From: Grifola frondosa
Lineage: Eukaryota; Basidiomycota; Agaricomycetes; Polyporales; Grifolaceae
NCBI GenBank assembly: GCA_001683735.1
Contig: LUGG01000010.1
Location: 372,001 to 436,000 of the forward strand
Length of the DNA stretch: 64,000 nucleotides
Reading direction: 5' to 3'
Shown: positions 1 through 17,902 of the stretch, piece after piece
How positions within the stretch are numbered: position 1 is the first letter of the stretch
Layout of the letters: each line of letters starts with the position of its first letter
Notes under the pieces: generated by a model
Databases searched by the model: none
What the model was told of the DNA's origin: nothing
The model's input: only the letters and a program-made list of their open reading frames with translations
Made by a program: the position numbers and the translations under genes

Positions 1-277
1 TGTCATGGATACTCGTCTCAGCTTTGCCGAGTTTAGTGTTGCTCCGTGAGCGCGCTGACCTTTGCCCTGCATCCTGAATATCACTGCCTCGACGGTTCTA
101 GCAGTATACCGGCGTCTACGTGCACACACTTTTTTTGATGGTCTGGATAAACCCCGTGGTTGGCTCTCCAGGCACGGGGGGATGTGTCGAAGATCAGTGC
201 GTTCGTTCTCCTTTTACCTTTTTCTGTAGTTGTGGGCCTCTGGGGTCTGTCCCGCCGGCACCATCGGCATATGAGCC

Positions 278-287
278 CTATATAATC
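278..287 (+). promoter_or_regulatory. TATA box of the Zn2Cys6 gene
   Basis: A CTATATAATC stretch lies about 85-95 nt upstream of the ATG at 372, followed by a pyrimidine-rich leader. Position and sequence fit a core-promoter TATA element. The function is inferred. Confidence 0.45.
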
Positions 288-371
288 TGCCCATTGCACC
301 TTCCCTCTCCCTCCATCAACCCATCACATTTACACACTATCGTCAAAACGATACGCTCCGCGTTATAACCA

Positions 372-1457
372 ATGTCCAACACGAACAGCAGTTCCAGCCC
401 TAACAGCGCGTGTGAGTGGCATTCAACTGATCGCGAGGTATTACATTCTTACATGTCTCGTTTAGCCCGCAGCACTGCTTTCGACCCTAGTCTCCTCCAG
501 CCCATTGTCAGGAGCAAGCGGACGCCTATCGCCTGTACTGAATGTCGCCGGCGACAAGTGAAGGTAAAGTGGCGATCTTCCATAACGATGAAACTGCGTC
601 TCATAGCCTTTGTCTCTCTAGTGTTCTGGCACGACGCCTCGCTGTGAACGCTGCCAAAAGAGAGGAATCGAATGCGTTTATATCCCTCTGAACCAGCAGA
701 GGTCCGCGTCCGCCACCGCAGGTGGTCAGACTTCTCGCGCAGGCACCCCTCAGTACCCTCCGAATATGGCTGGGCACGCATACGTCCCCAGTAGCTACGC
801 TACCTACCCTCCGGCGGGGATGCAGTCCACGACCGGCCAGGCATATGTCTCTCAATCCTCTCATGGCCAACAAGGCAACTGGCGTCCTCAGTCCCCCTTG
901 CAGACGATGCCATCGCACCAAACGCACCAATACACCCAACTCCAAACCGCCCAGGGAACTGCCGCCATGGGTTACAGCCAGACGTATGCCCAACACCCGT
1001 CTTACCAACAAAGCGCTGTTGGCGGATCTCACACGGGAAGTGGCCCATATGTGCAAGGCTATGTTGTGCCATCTCAGCAGACCTATGCGAGCAGCTCTTC
1101 CTACGATGCCTACGGCCAACTGAGCGCTGGTCAGGGTGTTCCCAGCGCTGACCCAGATACAACTACACCTCATCTCCACTCAGCGTGTCGCCGACTCAGA
1201 TGTGAGTCATTTCTCATTGTTTTGAGCTTCTTGTTGACGCCCATGCGTGTACTAGGACATCGTACAATGGGCAATACTATCAGGGTGATCAAGAAGTCTT
1301 TGACCCTGTCACAGGTACAATGGTACCGCATAACGCCGGAGTATGGCAACAAAATACTGTATGTGGCTTGTCATCTGGAACCTAGAAACCTGTTGAATTT
1401 GTTATGCAGACTGAAGAGACGACTTACCCTGGCTATCAGGGGCGACAATATCCTTAG
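372..1457 (+). CDS. Zn2Cys6 fungal transcription factor
   Basis: Small fungal-specific zinc-cluster regulator, about 307 aa. Exons 372-563, 622-1201, 1256-1358 and 1410-1457. Joining exons 1 and 2 gives CTECRRRQVKCSG followed by CERCQKRGIEC, a complete C-x2-C-x6-C-x6-C-x2-C-x6-C cluster near residues 55-85; the first intron splits the motif after its second cysteine. The rest is low-complexity, rich in Gln, Ser, Tyr and Pro, as in activation regions; no fungal_trans middle domain is visible. The upstream frame of exon 2 and the frame needed for exons 3-4 differ by one base. An extra C in the ACCCAG run at 1151-1156 would fuse them into a continuous S/Y/N-rich tail. The target genes are unknown. 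The zinc cluster is secure, the C-terminal model less so. Confidence 0.8.
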
Positions 1458-3953
1458 ATATTACGACACGCATTTAGTCGTTATTACGCTTTAGACCATT
1501 TTCTTCAAACAGTCTGTATCGATTTACGCTATTTATCGCGCCCTGTAGCTGTCGGTGTTCTCCGTTCTATGGTGTATCATATATATCAGATCACCCCCCT
1601 CATACCTCCCTATATCTGTATTTACTAGTCATCTGTCATATAACGTCTTCGCTGCAATTCGAATTGACGCCCCCGACTGATCGAACTAGCGCCGAACTCG
1701 CAGTCCTGACTCCTCGGCCTCAACTCCGAGCACCATGCAATCTATGTAAGCCTCACTTCAGACATGTATACGCAATGCAAAACGACACAACTTCACATCT
1801 GGTATTAGGCTTCCAGCTATGCATCAAATCGCGTCATCCTCCCTCCATATTCGGAGCTCAGCAGTGCGAACCTATCGCTGATTACGTTTGTTATGCATAA
1901 TTAATACACTGAGCTAGAGTAGTTCGGTCACAAGCAGGTCTGAAGGTTAAACCAGACTACTGCGCCTCCGCGATCCTCACAGTCAGCAGTGCGCCTCGAG
2001 TAGGCGAGATCGGAGAGAACGCTAGCGCCGACTAGTTCCAACTTCCATGCTCCACCTCCGAACAGCCAGAAGACATACCCGCATAAAAGGGTCAATTATA
2101 GTACTCCACCCTTTCATGAGAATTTAGAGCGGACACACCCACAGGACTAGAGTACCACTGATCGGCAATGCGGTGTCCAGGCGGTGAGCGGGCACTGTCG
2201 GCTAGTGAGTGTACCGGCAAGTTCATGGCAGGCGAGCTTCGTGCTCAAGACGCCAATGGAACTGTGTTCCGTAGATTCAGCGTCATGAACCGCCAGCCGA
2301 GCGCAGAGCACTCACATGCTTCAGCAAAAGCGTCCGCAATTCGATGTGATACGATGACACAGGCAATTTGTCCATTAGCAATTGCGAAGGGTTCTTCGAA
2401 CACTCTATGCCATCCCGGAGAGATGGCAGTTGGAGATGCTACTAAACAGAGTCTGTCAGCAGAGCATAGTAAAACGTGCAGATTGTTGCACTCCACCTGA
2501 CTGTCGCTCCGAGCCTTCAAGCTCCAAGGTTCACCATCAATATTGTGCTAGCTGATGTTAAAGATGAATAACATGAGACGTATCAGCGAACGAAGGGTTC
2601 CTCTTTCTGATAGAGGTCTGTGGTCTGCAGCCTCGCCATGTCAGCAACTAGACTTCCGAGTAATCTCGGACTTCCAAGGCCGCAGTGCATTGTTGTTTCG
2701 AAGCAATAGCGGAGCAGTTAAGAGAAAAGCTTGTGGGATTTTGGCAGCAACATTCAGCAAGCAAGACGTGGTATCAGTTGAGATAGACTCTGAGACCCAC
2801 CATGAGTCGAACCTTCGTGCGGAGCCTGAAAGCGACCCCCTTGTAAGAATTCCCTCTCCCACTCTTCAAACCTCCACTTCCTCCGGCCGATGTACAAGTC
2901 AAACTCGTGTTTGTCTTTCGAACAAATCATCCGACCGGGACATCTCGTCAACTCCGTGATCAATCACCCGCATTGTTGTCGGAAATGTTCGAACACCGAG
3001 TCGACGTTATCATGAAAAACGGCTGAGCCATTTGGCGAGTTGGCAACGGGGGTATGTGTGTGTAGTTTGGAGGCAGAAGACGGCAGCCAGAGGCGTCGAT
3101 CTCACCGTCAGCCTGAAGTGCTGAAAAGATTCCCAAAATGCCACATTGGCTTACCACATCCCGAGTCCTGCCCGAGTGACATATCGAACTCAGATCCTGT
3201 GATATCAGAGTAAGCGGAGAAGTTTGTGAATTTAGTGCGCATGAAAAGGTCACCATAAGCGTCTCTGTGACCAAGCCGTCCGAGTATCCGACATCACTCT
3301 CATCCCTGAGCCCGCTGACAATGTGCATGCCGACTCCAGCTGTCCATTGACACGTTCAGCCCGCCCAAATCGGAGCCGGGGGAGAGCCATATCCTTCCTT
3401 TGCATCAGAGTCAGTCGTGTTTGTTTACTTCGGACGCTCAGCCATGTCAAATCACACACTGAGCCTCATCATTCGAGAACCATAATTTTTCTGCTTGGCG
3501 TTAGGTGGGTGACCACTGTCAGATACGTCCTCTTCGGACGAACTCTGGCCTTGTTCAATTGCAACTATCACGCGAATTCAGTCCCATCGAGGATTCTGCT
3601 GATGGGTCAACGGTTGGGTACGAGTCAGCTATTATGACAACAATTATATTGAGCGGCCGATGTACTCAACTGCTCGGACTCCAGGATCAAACTTAAACAC
3701 TTCTATAGCCGCTATAAGCACGCGCACCATCAATTATCATTCGCACACTCAAATAGTCGCCGGCGGCGAAGTTTCTCCATCATAGAAAACTTCTAGCATC
3801 AGCCATGCTGCAGGAATCGCACACACGCCGAGCGATACTTTCCACGCAAGTTATATGCAACGATTCGTCCGATACAAAGGTACGTACTGCCAGCATTTTT
3901 ATTTATCGTACACGTCTTCGCACAGCTTTTAGCACTGCCAACCAGATCTTGCT
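1458..3953. other. gene-poor intergenic stretch
   Basis: About 2.5 kb between the zinc-cluster gene and the 3' end of the aldehyde dehydrogenase. Only short ORFs with no recognisable domain, no conserved splice pattern and no long terminal or inverted repeat were found. It may hold old decayed sequence. Confidence 0.5.
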
Positions 3954-8376
<4,423 letters not shown>

Positions 8377-8831
8377 GGTAAGGTGGAGGCGGCGATGAGA
8401 GGGGAAAGGAGGGAGGGGTTGAGTATGAATAAATGCGTGCTTATAACTGCGCAAGAGAGAGAGCAGCTGAACTGATAAGAAGCGCGTCCATGGATGAACC
8501 GGGAAGAGGGAGGTCATCCGTGCAGGATTCCAAATCGCATGACATTACTTAGATTGGACCTTGGATATGTAAGCGCGGGCAGATAAGAGGCATTTATTTA
8601 GATTAGATAGCATCGAGATCACATGAGCTGGGGTGTGACAGATTGAGATGCAACCCTGGATTAGGGTCTGAATTGGTCCGCGAAAGATATTGAATTGGGT
8701 GCAGCTCAATTGGGCAGCTTTGCCACGGGCTATTTACGACAAGAGATGTCCTCCGAACGACTCTCCGTTCTCGCCTTCCTCCTCAAGTCGCTCCTGCATA
8801 GTTGACCATGTCCCACCCCCCTCTCTAAGTC
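8377..8831. promoter_or_regulatory. divergent promoter region
   Basis: 455 nt between the start codons of the aldehyde dehydrogenase (-) and the serine-rich gene (+). It must hold both 5' leaders. Pyrimidine-rich tracts precede the + start. No specific operator is evident. Confidence 0.5.
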
Positions 8832-10873
8832 ATGCAGCAAGCCCAGCCGTCCACCCTCCGGATCCCTGACTGGTACGCCAATGCACTCTCCTGCACCTCC
8901 TCCTCGCCGACTTACCTAGCAGCCTCTCCCAGCCGTCCCAGAACTCCAAAATCCCCTCCGCCGCCTCCCATTAACTTAGATGATTGCAAGCCTTTGTTGT
9001 CAACCACGGACACCAACACCAGCACGAACAGTGGCATAAACGGCAGCTCTGCATTCGTCTTCACTTCATCTCGGACTATTCGTGCCCTCCAGCTCACCCA
9101 GGAGGACCGAGCTCATGATCTGTCTCCGCCCTCCTCTCCTTCATCTCCCCCTTCTCCAACAGACTCCGCTCAACGTCACGCAAAACACGCCTCTCTCAGC
9201 TTCTCCCAACTTTCCAGGCACTCTGAAGGTGCTATCGACGCCCGCAGCATTCTCGGCCCAAATATGAGGGCCGCTGGCTTTGTCCACCTTACCCACTCTC
9301 TCACCCCCATTAATCATCAAGGTCAAACAGCCACACCGACACCTCCCACGACACCCTCTAGTCCTCCGTTCTTATGTACTCCTACCGACCCCCTCCGTTC
9401 CCTCCAATCATGTTTGTTAGTCCCAATGTCGTCGCAACCACTCCGATGTGGGAGTATCAGAGGGAGTTACGCTGGGGAATGGAGAGCTCCAAGCCTGGTT
9501 TGAGTTTTAGTGCAACTGGTTCGAACATTAACGGAGACGTGCTTACTTCGGGTCCCAAGTCCAATGCTGCCACAACTCCACAGTCGCCCATAGATATCCC
9601 CCACAACAAACTACGCCCTGATCCATCCTCTTCGAGCACCTTAGGTTCGTCGGAATACTCAGCGACTACATCTTCGCTGATGTCGGCCGCGTTGTCATCC
9701 TCGAGCGTTGTTGACGCCTCTTATGTCGTCAATGAAAAGGGAAAAGGAAAGGCCAAAGCGAGAGATGCAGGTGTGGATGGCTTTCCCTTTCCGCCCACCT
9801 TTATTCCTGTTCATTCGCGGCCGCGCACATCGAGCGGAACCACTGCGTCTGCATTGTCCCTTCCGTCTGCCGTACCTCTTTCCTCCGTTCCCTCGACTTC
9901 CACTGCCGTATCGACTACCTCGTCTCGCATCCGACGCTCTCATCAGCACTCGCACTCTCATACCGACAAAGACAGAGATCCGTCCAAGCGCAAGGAAACG
10001 AACAAAGCAGCGCTGGTAGACCAGGACAAGCCACGCACCTTCGCTACTGCTCGCCCGCGGCACCACCATAATCTCAGCCTTACGGAGCTATTTGATGCTT
10101 CGCCGCTTGCTTGGACGACTTGTTCGGAATCATTCATCCCAGCCTCCTCGGACCCGTCTCGCGCACGCTCGTGCATGGCGGTTGGGGTCGAGCGCACATC
10201 CAGTGTAACTTCTGGAGGACGCACCAGGGCTGAGACAGAACGTACCTGCGTCAGCTCCAGAGAAAACGTAACGCTGGAGACGTTGCACGAGAAGGAGGGT
10301 GCGAGTCACGCAGGAGATATAGCGCAGGCCCACCCTCCATCGTCACCTGTTTCTGATCAGCCGGAGGACGACGACAGAGATAACGATAACGACAAGGGGC
10401 GCGTCCGTAAGGAGCGCCCGCGCCCCGCCAAGGACCGGGAGCAGGCCCACAAATTTATCATAGACGTGGATGACCGCTCTGTCATCACTGGCAAGGCTCA
10501 CCTCAGCATGCGCGAACGTGGCCTCTCCACGTCACATGTCGGCGTCGTGCACGATTTTGGTTTTGCGCAAGACGCGGGCTCCCAGGAGCGGGAGGTGGAG
10601 CAAATAGAGAGGGACCGCCTTACTGCCCTAGCCTATGCGCATCGTGAACGCGACCGCGAGCATGCGCGGCACGCTGCTGAGCGCGAGAAGCATTTGCTCA
10701 AGGTGAGCATCGAGGAGCGGGACGAGTGGTGGTTTGGCAGACGATACTGATCTTCTGCGCTCTTTTTTTCACGTCGATAGAAACGCTCGAAGGCACGGGG
10801 AAAGAGCACCCTGAGCGCTTCTGACGATTCGGACACCTTGGTGGATGCCAACTTCAGCACACCAGTCCGGTGA
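8832..10873 (+). CDS. serine/proline-rich protein of unknown function
   Basis: About 654 aa in two exons (8832-10702 and 10781-10873; the intron has GTGAGC...GATAG). I recognise no family. The N-terminal 370 residues are Ser/Pro/Thr-rich and probably disordered, with a short ordered-looking patch around NVVATTPMWEYQRELRWGM. The C-terminal third is highly charged: an Asp/Glu/Arg-rich stretch, then HKFIIDVDDRSVITG and a basic-acidic repeat rich in ER, HAR and AEREK that could form a coiled coil. The frame changes at 9389-9393; one more C in the CCCCC run joins the halves (TDPPPFPPIMF) and makes the total divisible by three. Without it an annotator would call two overlapping genes. Nuclear or scaffold roles are only guesses. 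Confidence 0.7.
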
Positions 10874-13800
10874 AGATATTATGGACGCTCACAACTCGCT
10901 TTGCGCTCTCGTCTCACACCCCATCCTGGCTCTGTATTGGTCCCCGTCTTATGCCTGTGTTCTCCGTGCTGTGCTCGGATGCCGCCCCAACAGGGGTTCG
11001 TCAAGTGACCTACACACCATCTCGCATCTTTGCATCAGCCTCGTTGAGGTCATTGTATCCATATTACCGATTTGCATGAGGACCAGTACAGTGCCTTCTC
11101 CACTGCCCTCCACGTACCATCTACCATCTCCCGCTGGTTCGGACATCTATACAGTCACCAGCATCTTTAAAGAGCGGACACTATAACATCTGCGCCTTCT
11201 TCGTCTCTTTCTGGGTTGTTGCCTTGTTCCGTCACATACATTTTCCATATCTACACGCACCGCACATTGGTCTCTGATTCGCTACATTGATACCATCACT
11301 CCCAATATCTCACTTACTCTTCGTACATGCATGACTGTCACTCCATACAATCATCTCATTTGCCTGTATGTCCGTCTCATATCTGTTGTCTTCTTTTCCT
11401 TGCTGTCATAAGTATTAGTGTCCAGGTCTGCGCCGATAGACGTTCTGTTGCAATTTCATATAGTGTATCGATCACCACTGGCCTTTCGTTCTCCTGTTTT
11501 CCCATTGCCTCGTTTTACCAGCCGAGGATTACCACGGTCTTCGTTCATCCTGCACAAGTGAATCTGCATAGTGTACCCATATCATACCAGGATGTTCTTC
11601 TTCGCATATCATAGATTTCTCGCAATCGAACCACATTCGAAGCTGCGCTGCATGCAGGGTTCGCTGTTAGTTGCATTCCTCCGTCAATAAAGCTACTTCT
11701 CGTATTCATTTCGCCAGTGCTATCAACACCGAGTTCAGGCGCTGGAAACGACTTTCTGAACGCGGACAACGGGCCAGGCCCTCGAACTAGGGTCTGAAGG
11801 GGCGACCACGAAGAGCATTCTTCGTCGGAGACAAGTCAATGCGGCCCCTGAGGGTACGTAGAAGCTGAAGCCAGGAAGACGCAGAAGGCACGCGTCGCAG
11901 CCGCATGTTGCAGATGCCCCAAAACTCTCGCGCGGTTCGAAGAAGCGATGGTGCTGGCTGGGCGTCATCGCTCGACGCGTTGGAGCGATCCACGTTGGCG
12001 GCCGAGACTCCGAGAAGGGCTGAGGGATGGGCTGGATCTGATGGCCTGGCACGGTGGTGGGAATGAGGGATGGCGGAGGTTTTCGTCCACAATATGTGGT
12101 GGACGAATGGGGCCACCGCTGATACTAGGATCGGGAAATCGTGGGTAACGATTAGGACACGAGAGATGACGTCGAGCACGACCCGTGGACGAAAAGCGCC
12201 GTGCTAGGGGGAAACGTGACACGATCCTCCGCCGACCGGAAGGAGGTAAGTGCGAGGATGAAGAGCGTTGGACACCGGAGAGTGACAGCTTCACCGACGA
12301 GTACTAGACCGCGCTCTGGACAATGTGCAGCACGATATCACGAAGATTCGAAGAGAGAGCTCTGAGAAAAGGGCCACAAGGATCGGGGCAGGTATGTCGC
12401 GTGTTGGATCAAATTAAATATTAAACGGAAACGGAGATCAGGGAAGGGAGGTACCAGATCTTGGAAAGGAGATATGTTGTCGCATATGGCGAAAAGCTGA
12501 CGACAGTTCAAAGCCGTCATTCAGCTACATCGAATAGTAACCACAGCACACGCTCCAATCAGCAGCACACGTTAGATAGGCGAAAGGAACACACCCATCA
12601 TGGCATGGAGGCATCCAGATGTTTCGAAAACGAACCATACAAGCACGACTTTGAGAATATCCCTCCGATTTCGCAGATAACGATAACTATCATGACAACC
12701 GCTCTTGGACGGCAAGGATTGATGTGAACCAATCAAAAATTGTGTGTCTTGCGTGACAAGCGCAACCAACGAAAAACATTTGCACTGAAGTTGGTCAAAA
12801 TGGGTAAGGCATGTAGAACCATGACATCAAGTGCCAAATGACATAGCTTGGACTCTAGACGGTTCTAAGAAATGAGCAATCATCCGTGGAAGATCCTGCG
12901 TGGTGGCGGTGTGAAATCTTCGGAGAGACTAGGCCTCCTGCAGTCATCAGTGAGAACGCCATCGGCTGGAACAGAACACAAGACCTGCTTCGTGGTGATT
13001 CTGTCTTTCGAAAGACGACACGAGGCAAGGGTCCTACACGAAAGCGTCTGCCCTGAGAACGTGCACTTGTATCTAGAAACGAGACTGCTCGATCTGAGAC
13101 GTTATGACGCACCTCACCCAAATCGTTCGATCATGACCTTAGCAAATCGACTAATAAGTCGTCCCAGTTCGAGGACTGCAAATTGGCCACTCACCACTTC
13201 TGCGGAATTTCGCAGCCAAAGGCCTTCGAAATCTACCCCCAGAGATCAGGGCTAGGTGGGGCACCATGAGGCCTCGATTGTGACATCAACTTCATCGTGG
13301 TTCTCAAACACAGCGCATATTGTGCATATCGTCGTACTGAATGGTGAGGGCGGCGATGCTACCTCTCTGAATCTGGAAAACAAGGAGTTTGGGCTGATAG
13401 TTGGAGGGTAGCATGTTTGTCCAATACGGCCGATGGAGCGTTCATTTGTGGCGGCTCACGCAATCAAATAGGGTGCACTTTGACACATTGCGGTGCGAAT
13501 ACGAGCCTTTTCTGGAGAAAATAATAGTTGGATCAGCCAAGATCGGGTCACGGGGCAAAACTGGGGCGCAACTCGTCGAGACCACTGCAATACAGATGGA
13601 AATTGGGGGTGAAGGATCAGCACTCACCAATCGCGTGGCCCGCAGATTTGCTGATACCTGATAAGTATTCAGCGAATTCGAAGATGCAAGAAGGTCTGTC
13701 AAAATATACGGGAGACAAGGCCAAGTTCAAGCATCAGTTGTGAGGGGAGAATTGGAGTCGAATGGCGTGTAAAGATGGGCTGAAATGCGAAAGCAGTACC

Positions 13801-14923
13801 CGAGCCAGGGACCTTTTTAAAGTATGAAGGATCAGTTACTTCTAAACAATGACGACATGGTGTTGAATCCAACCTCGACTGCTGGCAGCGGTGCCTATGA
13901 CATCACGTATACCATGACGCAAAAGTACGGCGTCTTGAGAAGGAGAATGCGAGGACTCCCCATATAGACGGTTATGGACCTTGCGTAGCGGTCCAGAGCT
14001 TCATCAGACTGGTAGGAAGACTAGGGAAGCAGCGCGGTTAGCGTGCTCAGGAGCTTCTGGAGACTCCAATGAGAAATCCATTGTATACCTTCGGCGCTGC
14101 ATGTGCGAAAAAGTTGTCAGAATCGCCACGACGTGAGATATCTTCATGTGAAAGGTGGTAGATAACGAGACTATAGAAGGCCATGTTGGCAGCGGGAGCG
14201 CTCCAGAACTCACGCGAACAGGCATGCCTGTCGGGCAGTATGAGATACAGCTTATCATGTATTTGACGTCTAATTATATATAACCGCCTCAGTAAAAGAC
14301 TGTACTACACATACACTCGAGGGAAAACCTCGCAAACACACCAGTATTGCATTTTTGCACTTAGACGACGTGTGACGCATTCGAGCAGAATATGATATCC
14401 AGCAAGTTCCAGCAAGTAACAGATGAAGCGATCATGTCGAATAACTTGCATTACTACGACAATTACCACTCTGCGTGGTCGCTCTAGGTAAAGTGATGCA
14501 AGATCAGATCCATCCCGGAGGGTCCACAGTTCAATCGACAAGTCAAAACTGTACAAAACTTGCATGCACAACGACATACCGTGGTACCATCGATGAGGAT
14601 TCCGTTCGAGATCGAAGAACTACCAGCTCCAAGTTCTATAGCCGCAGTGCTTCACAAAGATACTGAGTAAGATACCGTGTACCCGACATCAAAGCTGCCA
14701 TGACTTAAAGGCATCGCCAACTAGATGTGTATGCAACGCGTCCAGAAGTCGCCGTTGATAGCAAAGGAGCTCGAGAGAGTAGAGGAGGCGAGAGCATCGT
14801 GCGTAAGTGGCGATAGAAGTTAGATATCGAGACCTTCCATAAGAGGAAATCCATTGCGCGTCGCCTCGACGCGTCACCTGCAGCCATCCGTACAGTGCTT
14901 GACCCTTCTCATTCTCCACAACC
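10874..14923. other. gene-poor region between the serine-rich gene and PRE5
   Basis: About 4 kb with no secure gene. It starts with a 3' UTR-like, T- and CAT-rich tract (10.9-11.6 kb). It includes a GC-richer block at 11.7-12.3 kb listed separately as a possible coding region, then AT-balanced sequence with short unrecognised ORFs. No tRNA, long repeat or transposase motif was noticed. Confidence 0.5.
11735..12294 (-). CDS. possible proline/arginine-rich coding fragment
   Basis: On the minus strand two overlapping open frames read as a continuous Pro/Ser/Arg-rich protein if one base is missing near 12045-12060 (HPSFPPP to PGHQIQPIPQPF). The base composition is more GC-rich than the flanks, and the stretch RRAMTPSQHHRFFEP looks protein-like. 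There is no clear start codon, splice structure or known domain. It may be an unrecognised gene, a fragment, or chance. Confidence 0.25.
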
Positions 14924-16063
14924 ATGGTATGTTGGCCATTTGTGCATATCTGTCGACCAGTGGCTCTGACATTTTGGGCAGTTCCGAAACACTTACGACT
15001 CTGACAACACCGTCTTCTCTCCGCAAGGACGTCTACACCAAGTCGAGTATGCTCTCGAGGCAGTCAAGCAGGGTTCTGCGGCTGTAGGTCTGCGATCAAA
15101 GACACATGCGATTCTTTTGGCTTTGAAGGTGAGCAAGTTTCGTTCCCTTTCTTATTTTGCGGCGTTCATGCCGTGTTCTCCGTGTAGCGTTCGACAGGCG
15201 AGCTCGCCTCGTATCAGCAAAAGATGCACAGAATAGACGACCACGTCGGTATCGCAATCGCAGGATTGACTTCTGATGCACGCGTTTTGAGGTACGTGGT
15301 GCTTGTGTCTTGTCGATATTCACCTCTCATAGTCATACGCACAGCAATTTCATGCGGCAACAAGCCATGTCCTCGCGCATGGTCTTCAACCGGCCGGTAC
15401 CCGTGAATCGGCTGGTCTCAGCTATCGCTGACAGTCCGTATACTTCCCTCGTTATGCTGTGACATCGCGCTCTGTGCTGATGCCGTGTGCAGAGGCCCAG
15501 GTGAACACACAGGAGTATGGTCGCCGCCCATACGGTGTCGGTTTCCTTGTCGTTGGACAAGACAAGACCGGGCCGCACCTATACGAGTTCTCACCATCAG
15601 GCAACTCGTACGAGTACTACGCTATGTCCATCGGGGCGCGTAGCCAGAGCGCGAAAACATACCTGGAGAAGCACTATGAGAGCTTCGCAGATTGTGCGTT
15701 GCCACAATACCTCGCGTTCGCAATATTTATATTTATTCTGATCATGCACGTGCAGGTTCTCTTGAGGAGCTCATCAAGCACGGACTCCACTCTCTCCGCG
15801 AGACGCTCCAACAGGACAAAGAGCTTACCATCAACAACACCTCCATAGGCATCGTCGGACCCGCAAGCGTACATGAGAAGAATGTCAGCGCGGAAGGTAA
15901 CTTCCGCATCCTAGAGGGCGAGGAGATCGAAGTATACCTGAAGAGTATGACACCTAAGGATACCGGCGAGGCTCCAGCGGCGGCAGCAGCACCTGCGGAG
16001 GAAGATGCTACTGCACCTCCCGCTGCACCAATCGTAGACGAGGACGTCCAGATGGCAGATTAG
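14924..16063 (+). CDS. PRE5: 20S proteasome subunit alpha type-1 (alpha6)
   Basis: Non-catalytic outer-ring alpha subunit of the 20S proteasome; orthologue of yeast Pre5 and human PSMA1, 283 aa. The ATG (14924-14926) is alone in exon 1; further exons are 14982-15128, 15188-15291, 15345-15433, 15493-15693 and 15756-16063, all in phase. The diagnostic N-terminal signature [17 protein letters not shown] is present, as are [10 protein letters not shown] and the [14 protein letters not shown] block. The tail is Ala/Glu-rich with an acidic end (VDEDVQMAD). This is one of the few genes here that needs no frame correction. Its 3' end faces COX15 (156 nt apart). Confidence 0.97.
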
Positions 16064-16219
16064 TTTCCTTGTATTTTTGTGTACGGTCGTTGCTCGTGTT
16101 ATCTCAACTTCATGTGTGGATCAGAATTGAATGAGATGAGTGAGGTTGCTGGTCCCAACAAATCGCACGAGGCATATACACTATTATACAGGTTCTATGA
16201 TATCCTCAGAACTGCGAAA

Positions 16220-17902
16220 TCACTTCGCTTTCGTCTTGGCCGTCTGCAGGGCTTGTCTCCAAGCACGGGCAGCAGCGCCCGGTCTCCTGAGTGACACAAG
16301 CAAGTGTACCATGGTGGTCAACAGCATCACACTTCCCGCCTGGTGCGCGGCTGCGAGTGGGACTGGGACGAGATATAGCAGTGTCGAAATACCCAAGAGG
16401 ACCTGGATGTTGGCCATAGCAAATGAGGCGACTGCGAAGCGGCGGGTCATGGGCGGGAGGACTGCCCGAAGTGCAGGGTTGCGTGTCGAGGCATAGAGCA
16501 ATCCAGTCGCGATGTAAGTCGCTATCGCCTGCAAGTGACAGCATCAGGCATTGCTCTAAATATGTTGAATAGGACTATGTACTCACTAGGCATCGGTGGT
16601 CGAATTGCACAGTAGTGGGATTCTCGAAGATATTTCGCCACCACAGATCTCCACCATCAGGTCGCTTTGCATAGTCGCGAGAAAAGAGTTCATCGGAGGG
16701 AGGCGCAAGACGGCCGCCCATGAGAGGGAACTCGTTATATAAAAGACCAGCATCAAGACCAGCAACAAATGCGCCTATTTCATCATAAATAAATAATGAA
16801 TCTCGCAATGATAGAATAACTGACCTGATAATGCTGTGATGAAAACGAGCGCAGTCAATGCCTTGGAGTTCCTTGCGAATCGCTTGATAAGCGGATTCTG
16901 GAGGACCGTCTTCCATTGCTCTCCAGTCTCCTTGAAGCCGCCCCAGAGGCCCTTCTTCGCGTACCGCCAGTCATAAAGGGCAGACAGACCCGTTCCAAGC
17001 ATCCCAGCATATAGCACAAATGCAGTGCCCAGGTGCGCCGCGAGCCGGTACTGTGACACGCGCGGCACCGCGCCGGGCGTTTCCATGAGCGAATCTTCCA
17101 AGCCTGACTTAACCATGTACCATCCCAGTGCGCCCTGCAGACCAATGAGAATGGCCATGCCGGTGAGATGCTTCGGGAGCGTCGCGGTGAGGCGTTTGCG
17201 GACTGCGAAGTAAGCTAGCGGGACAACGAACGCGATGCCAATGAAGCGACCCAGGACACGGTGGCCCCATTCCATGTAGAAGATTTCCTTAAAGTCGTGT
17301 ACCGTAAAGGAGTGGTTTAATCTGACATTGGTGGTAAGTATGGTTGTGTGAAGTCAAAGGGAGATAGGTGCGCACAGCTTAAATTCCGGGGTTGCCTTGT
17401 ACTTCTCGAATTCCTCGTTCCATTGCGCCTCTGACAATGGAGGTATCATACCAGCGATGGGGCGCCATTCCGTGATACTCAAACCGGACTCGGTTAAGCG
17501 TGTGACGCCTCCAACGACAATGACAGCGAAAACCAAAAGTGACGAGAAAATCAGCCACCCCGCAACTGGCGGCGGCGATAGTACAGGGAGCTCGGCAGCA
17601 GGGGCTTGCGCCTGAGCGGCGTTTGCAGAAAAGAAACGGGGATCGAAGGCACGACGGCGACCAGCACGGAGGGCAATGTGTCTCTTGGAACTCCACGGAG
17701 AAAATTGCTTCAGTAAACCTTGTAATGGTGGGCGCGCAGATGTCCCATATATTTGGGCGCTATGCTGTGATAGTTTTTGCAAGAGAGATGTCGCATTGAT
17801 AGTGGAGCGGTGGAACGTTCGGAAACAGCCTGGCCTGAGAGTGTGCGCGAAGGCAGACCGCGGGGCGAGGCCAATGCCTCTTGCGCAGAGCCCTGCAAAC
17901 AT
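16220..17902 (-). CDS. COX15: heme A synthase, mitochondrial
   Basis: Inner-membrane enzyme that converts heme O to heme A for cytochrome c oxidase; 506 aa. Exons 17902-17376, 17321-16825, 16774-16587 and 16528-16220 join in phase. The N-terminus has an Arg/Ser-rich mitochondrial targeting segment ([10 protein letters not shown]). The first membrane helix follows ([18 protein letters not shown]), then [12 protein letters not shown], the [19 protein letters not shown] block with conserved heme-linked His residues, further helices, and the second half containing FDHRCL and AAHQAGS with His residues. The gene is divergent from the BOL3-like gene, with 170 nt between start codons. No frame defect. 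Confidence 0.96.

Noticed and set aside
9374..10750. A separate gene starting at 9374
   Set aside because: The 8832 frame and this frame join through one missing C at 9389-9393 into a protein whose total length is a multiple of three, so a single gene is more likely.
12872..13255. A 127-codon plus-strand frame
   Set aside because: No domain, no codon or composition contrast with its flanks, and no supporting splice pattern.
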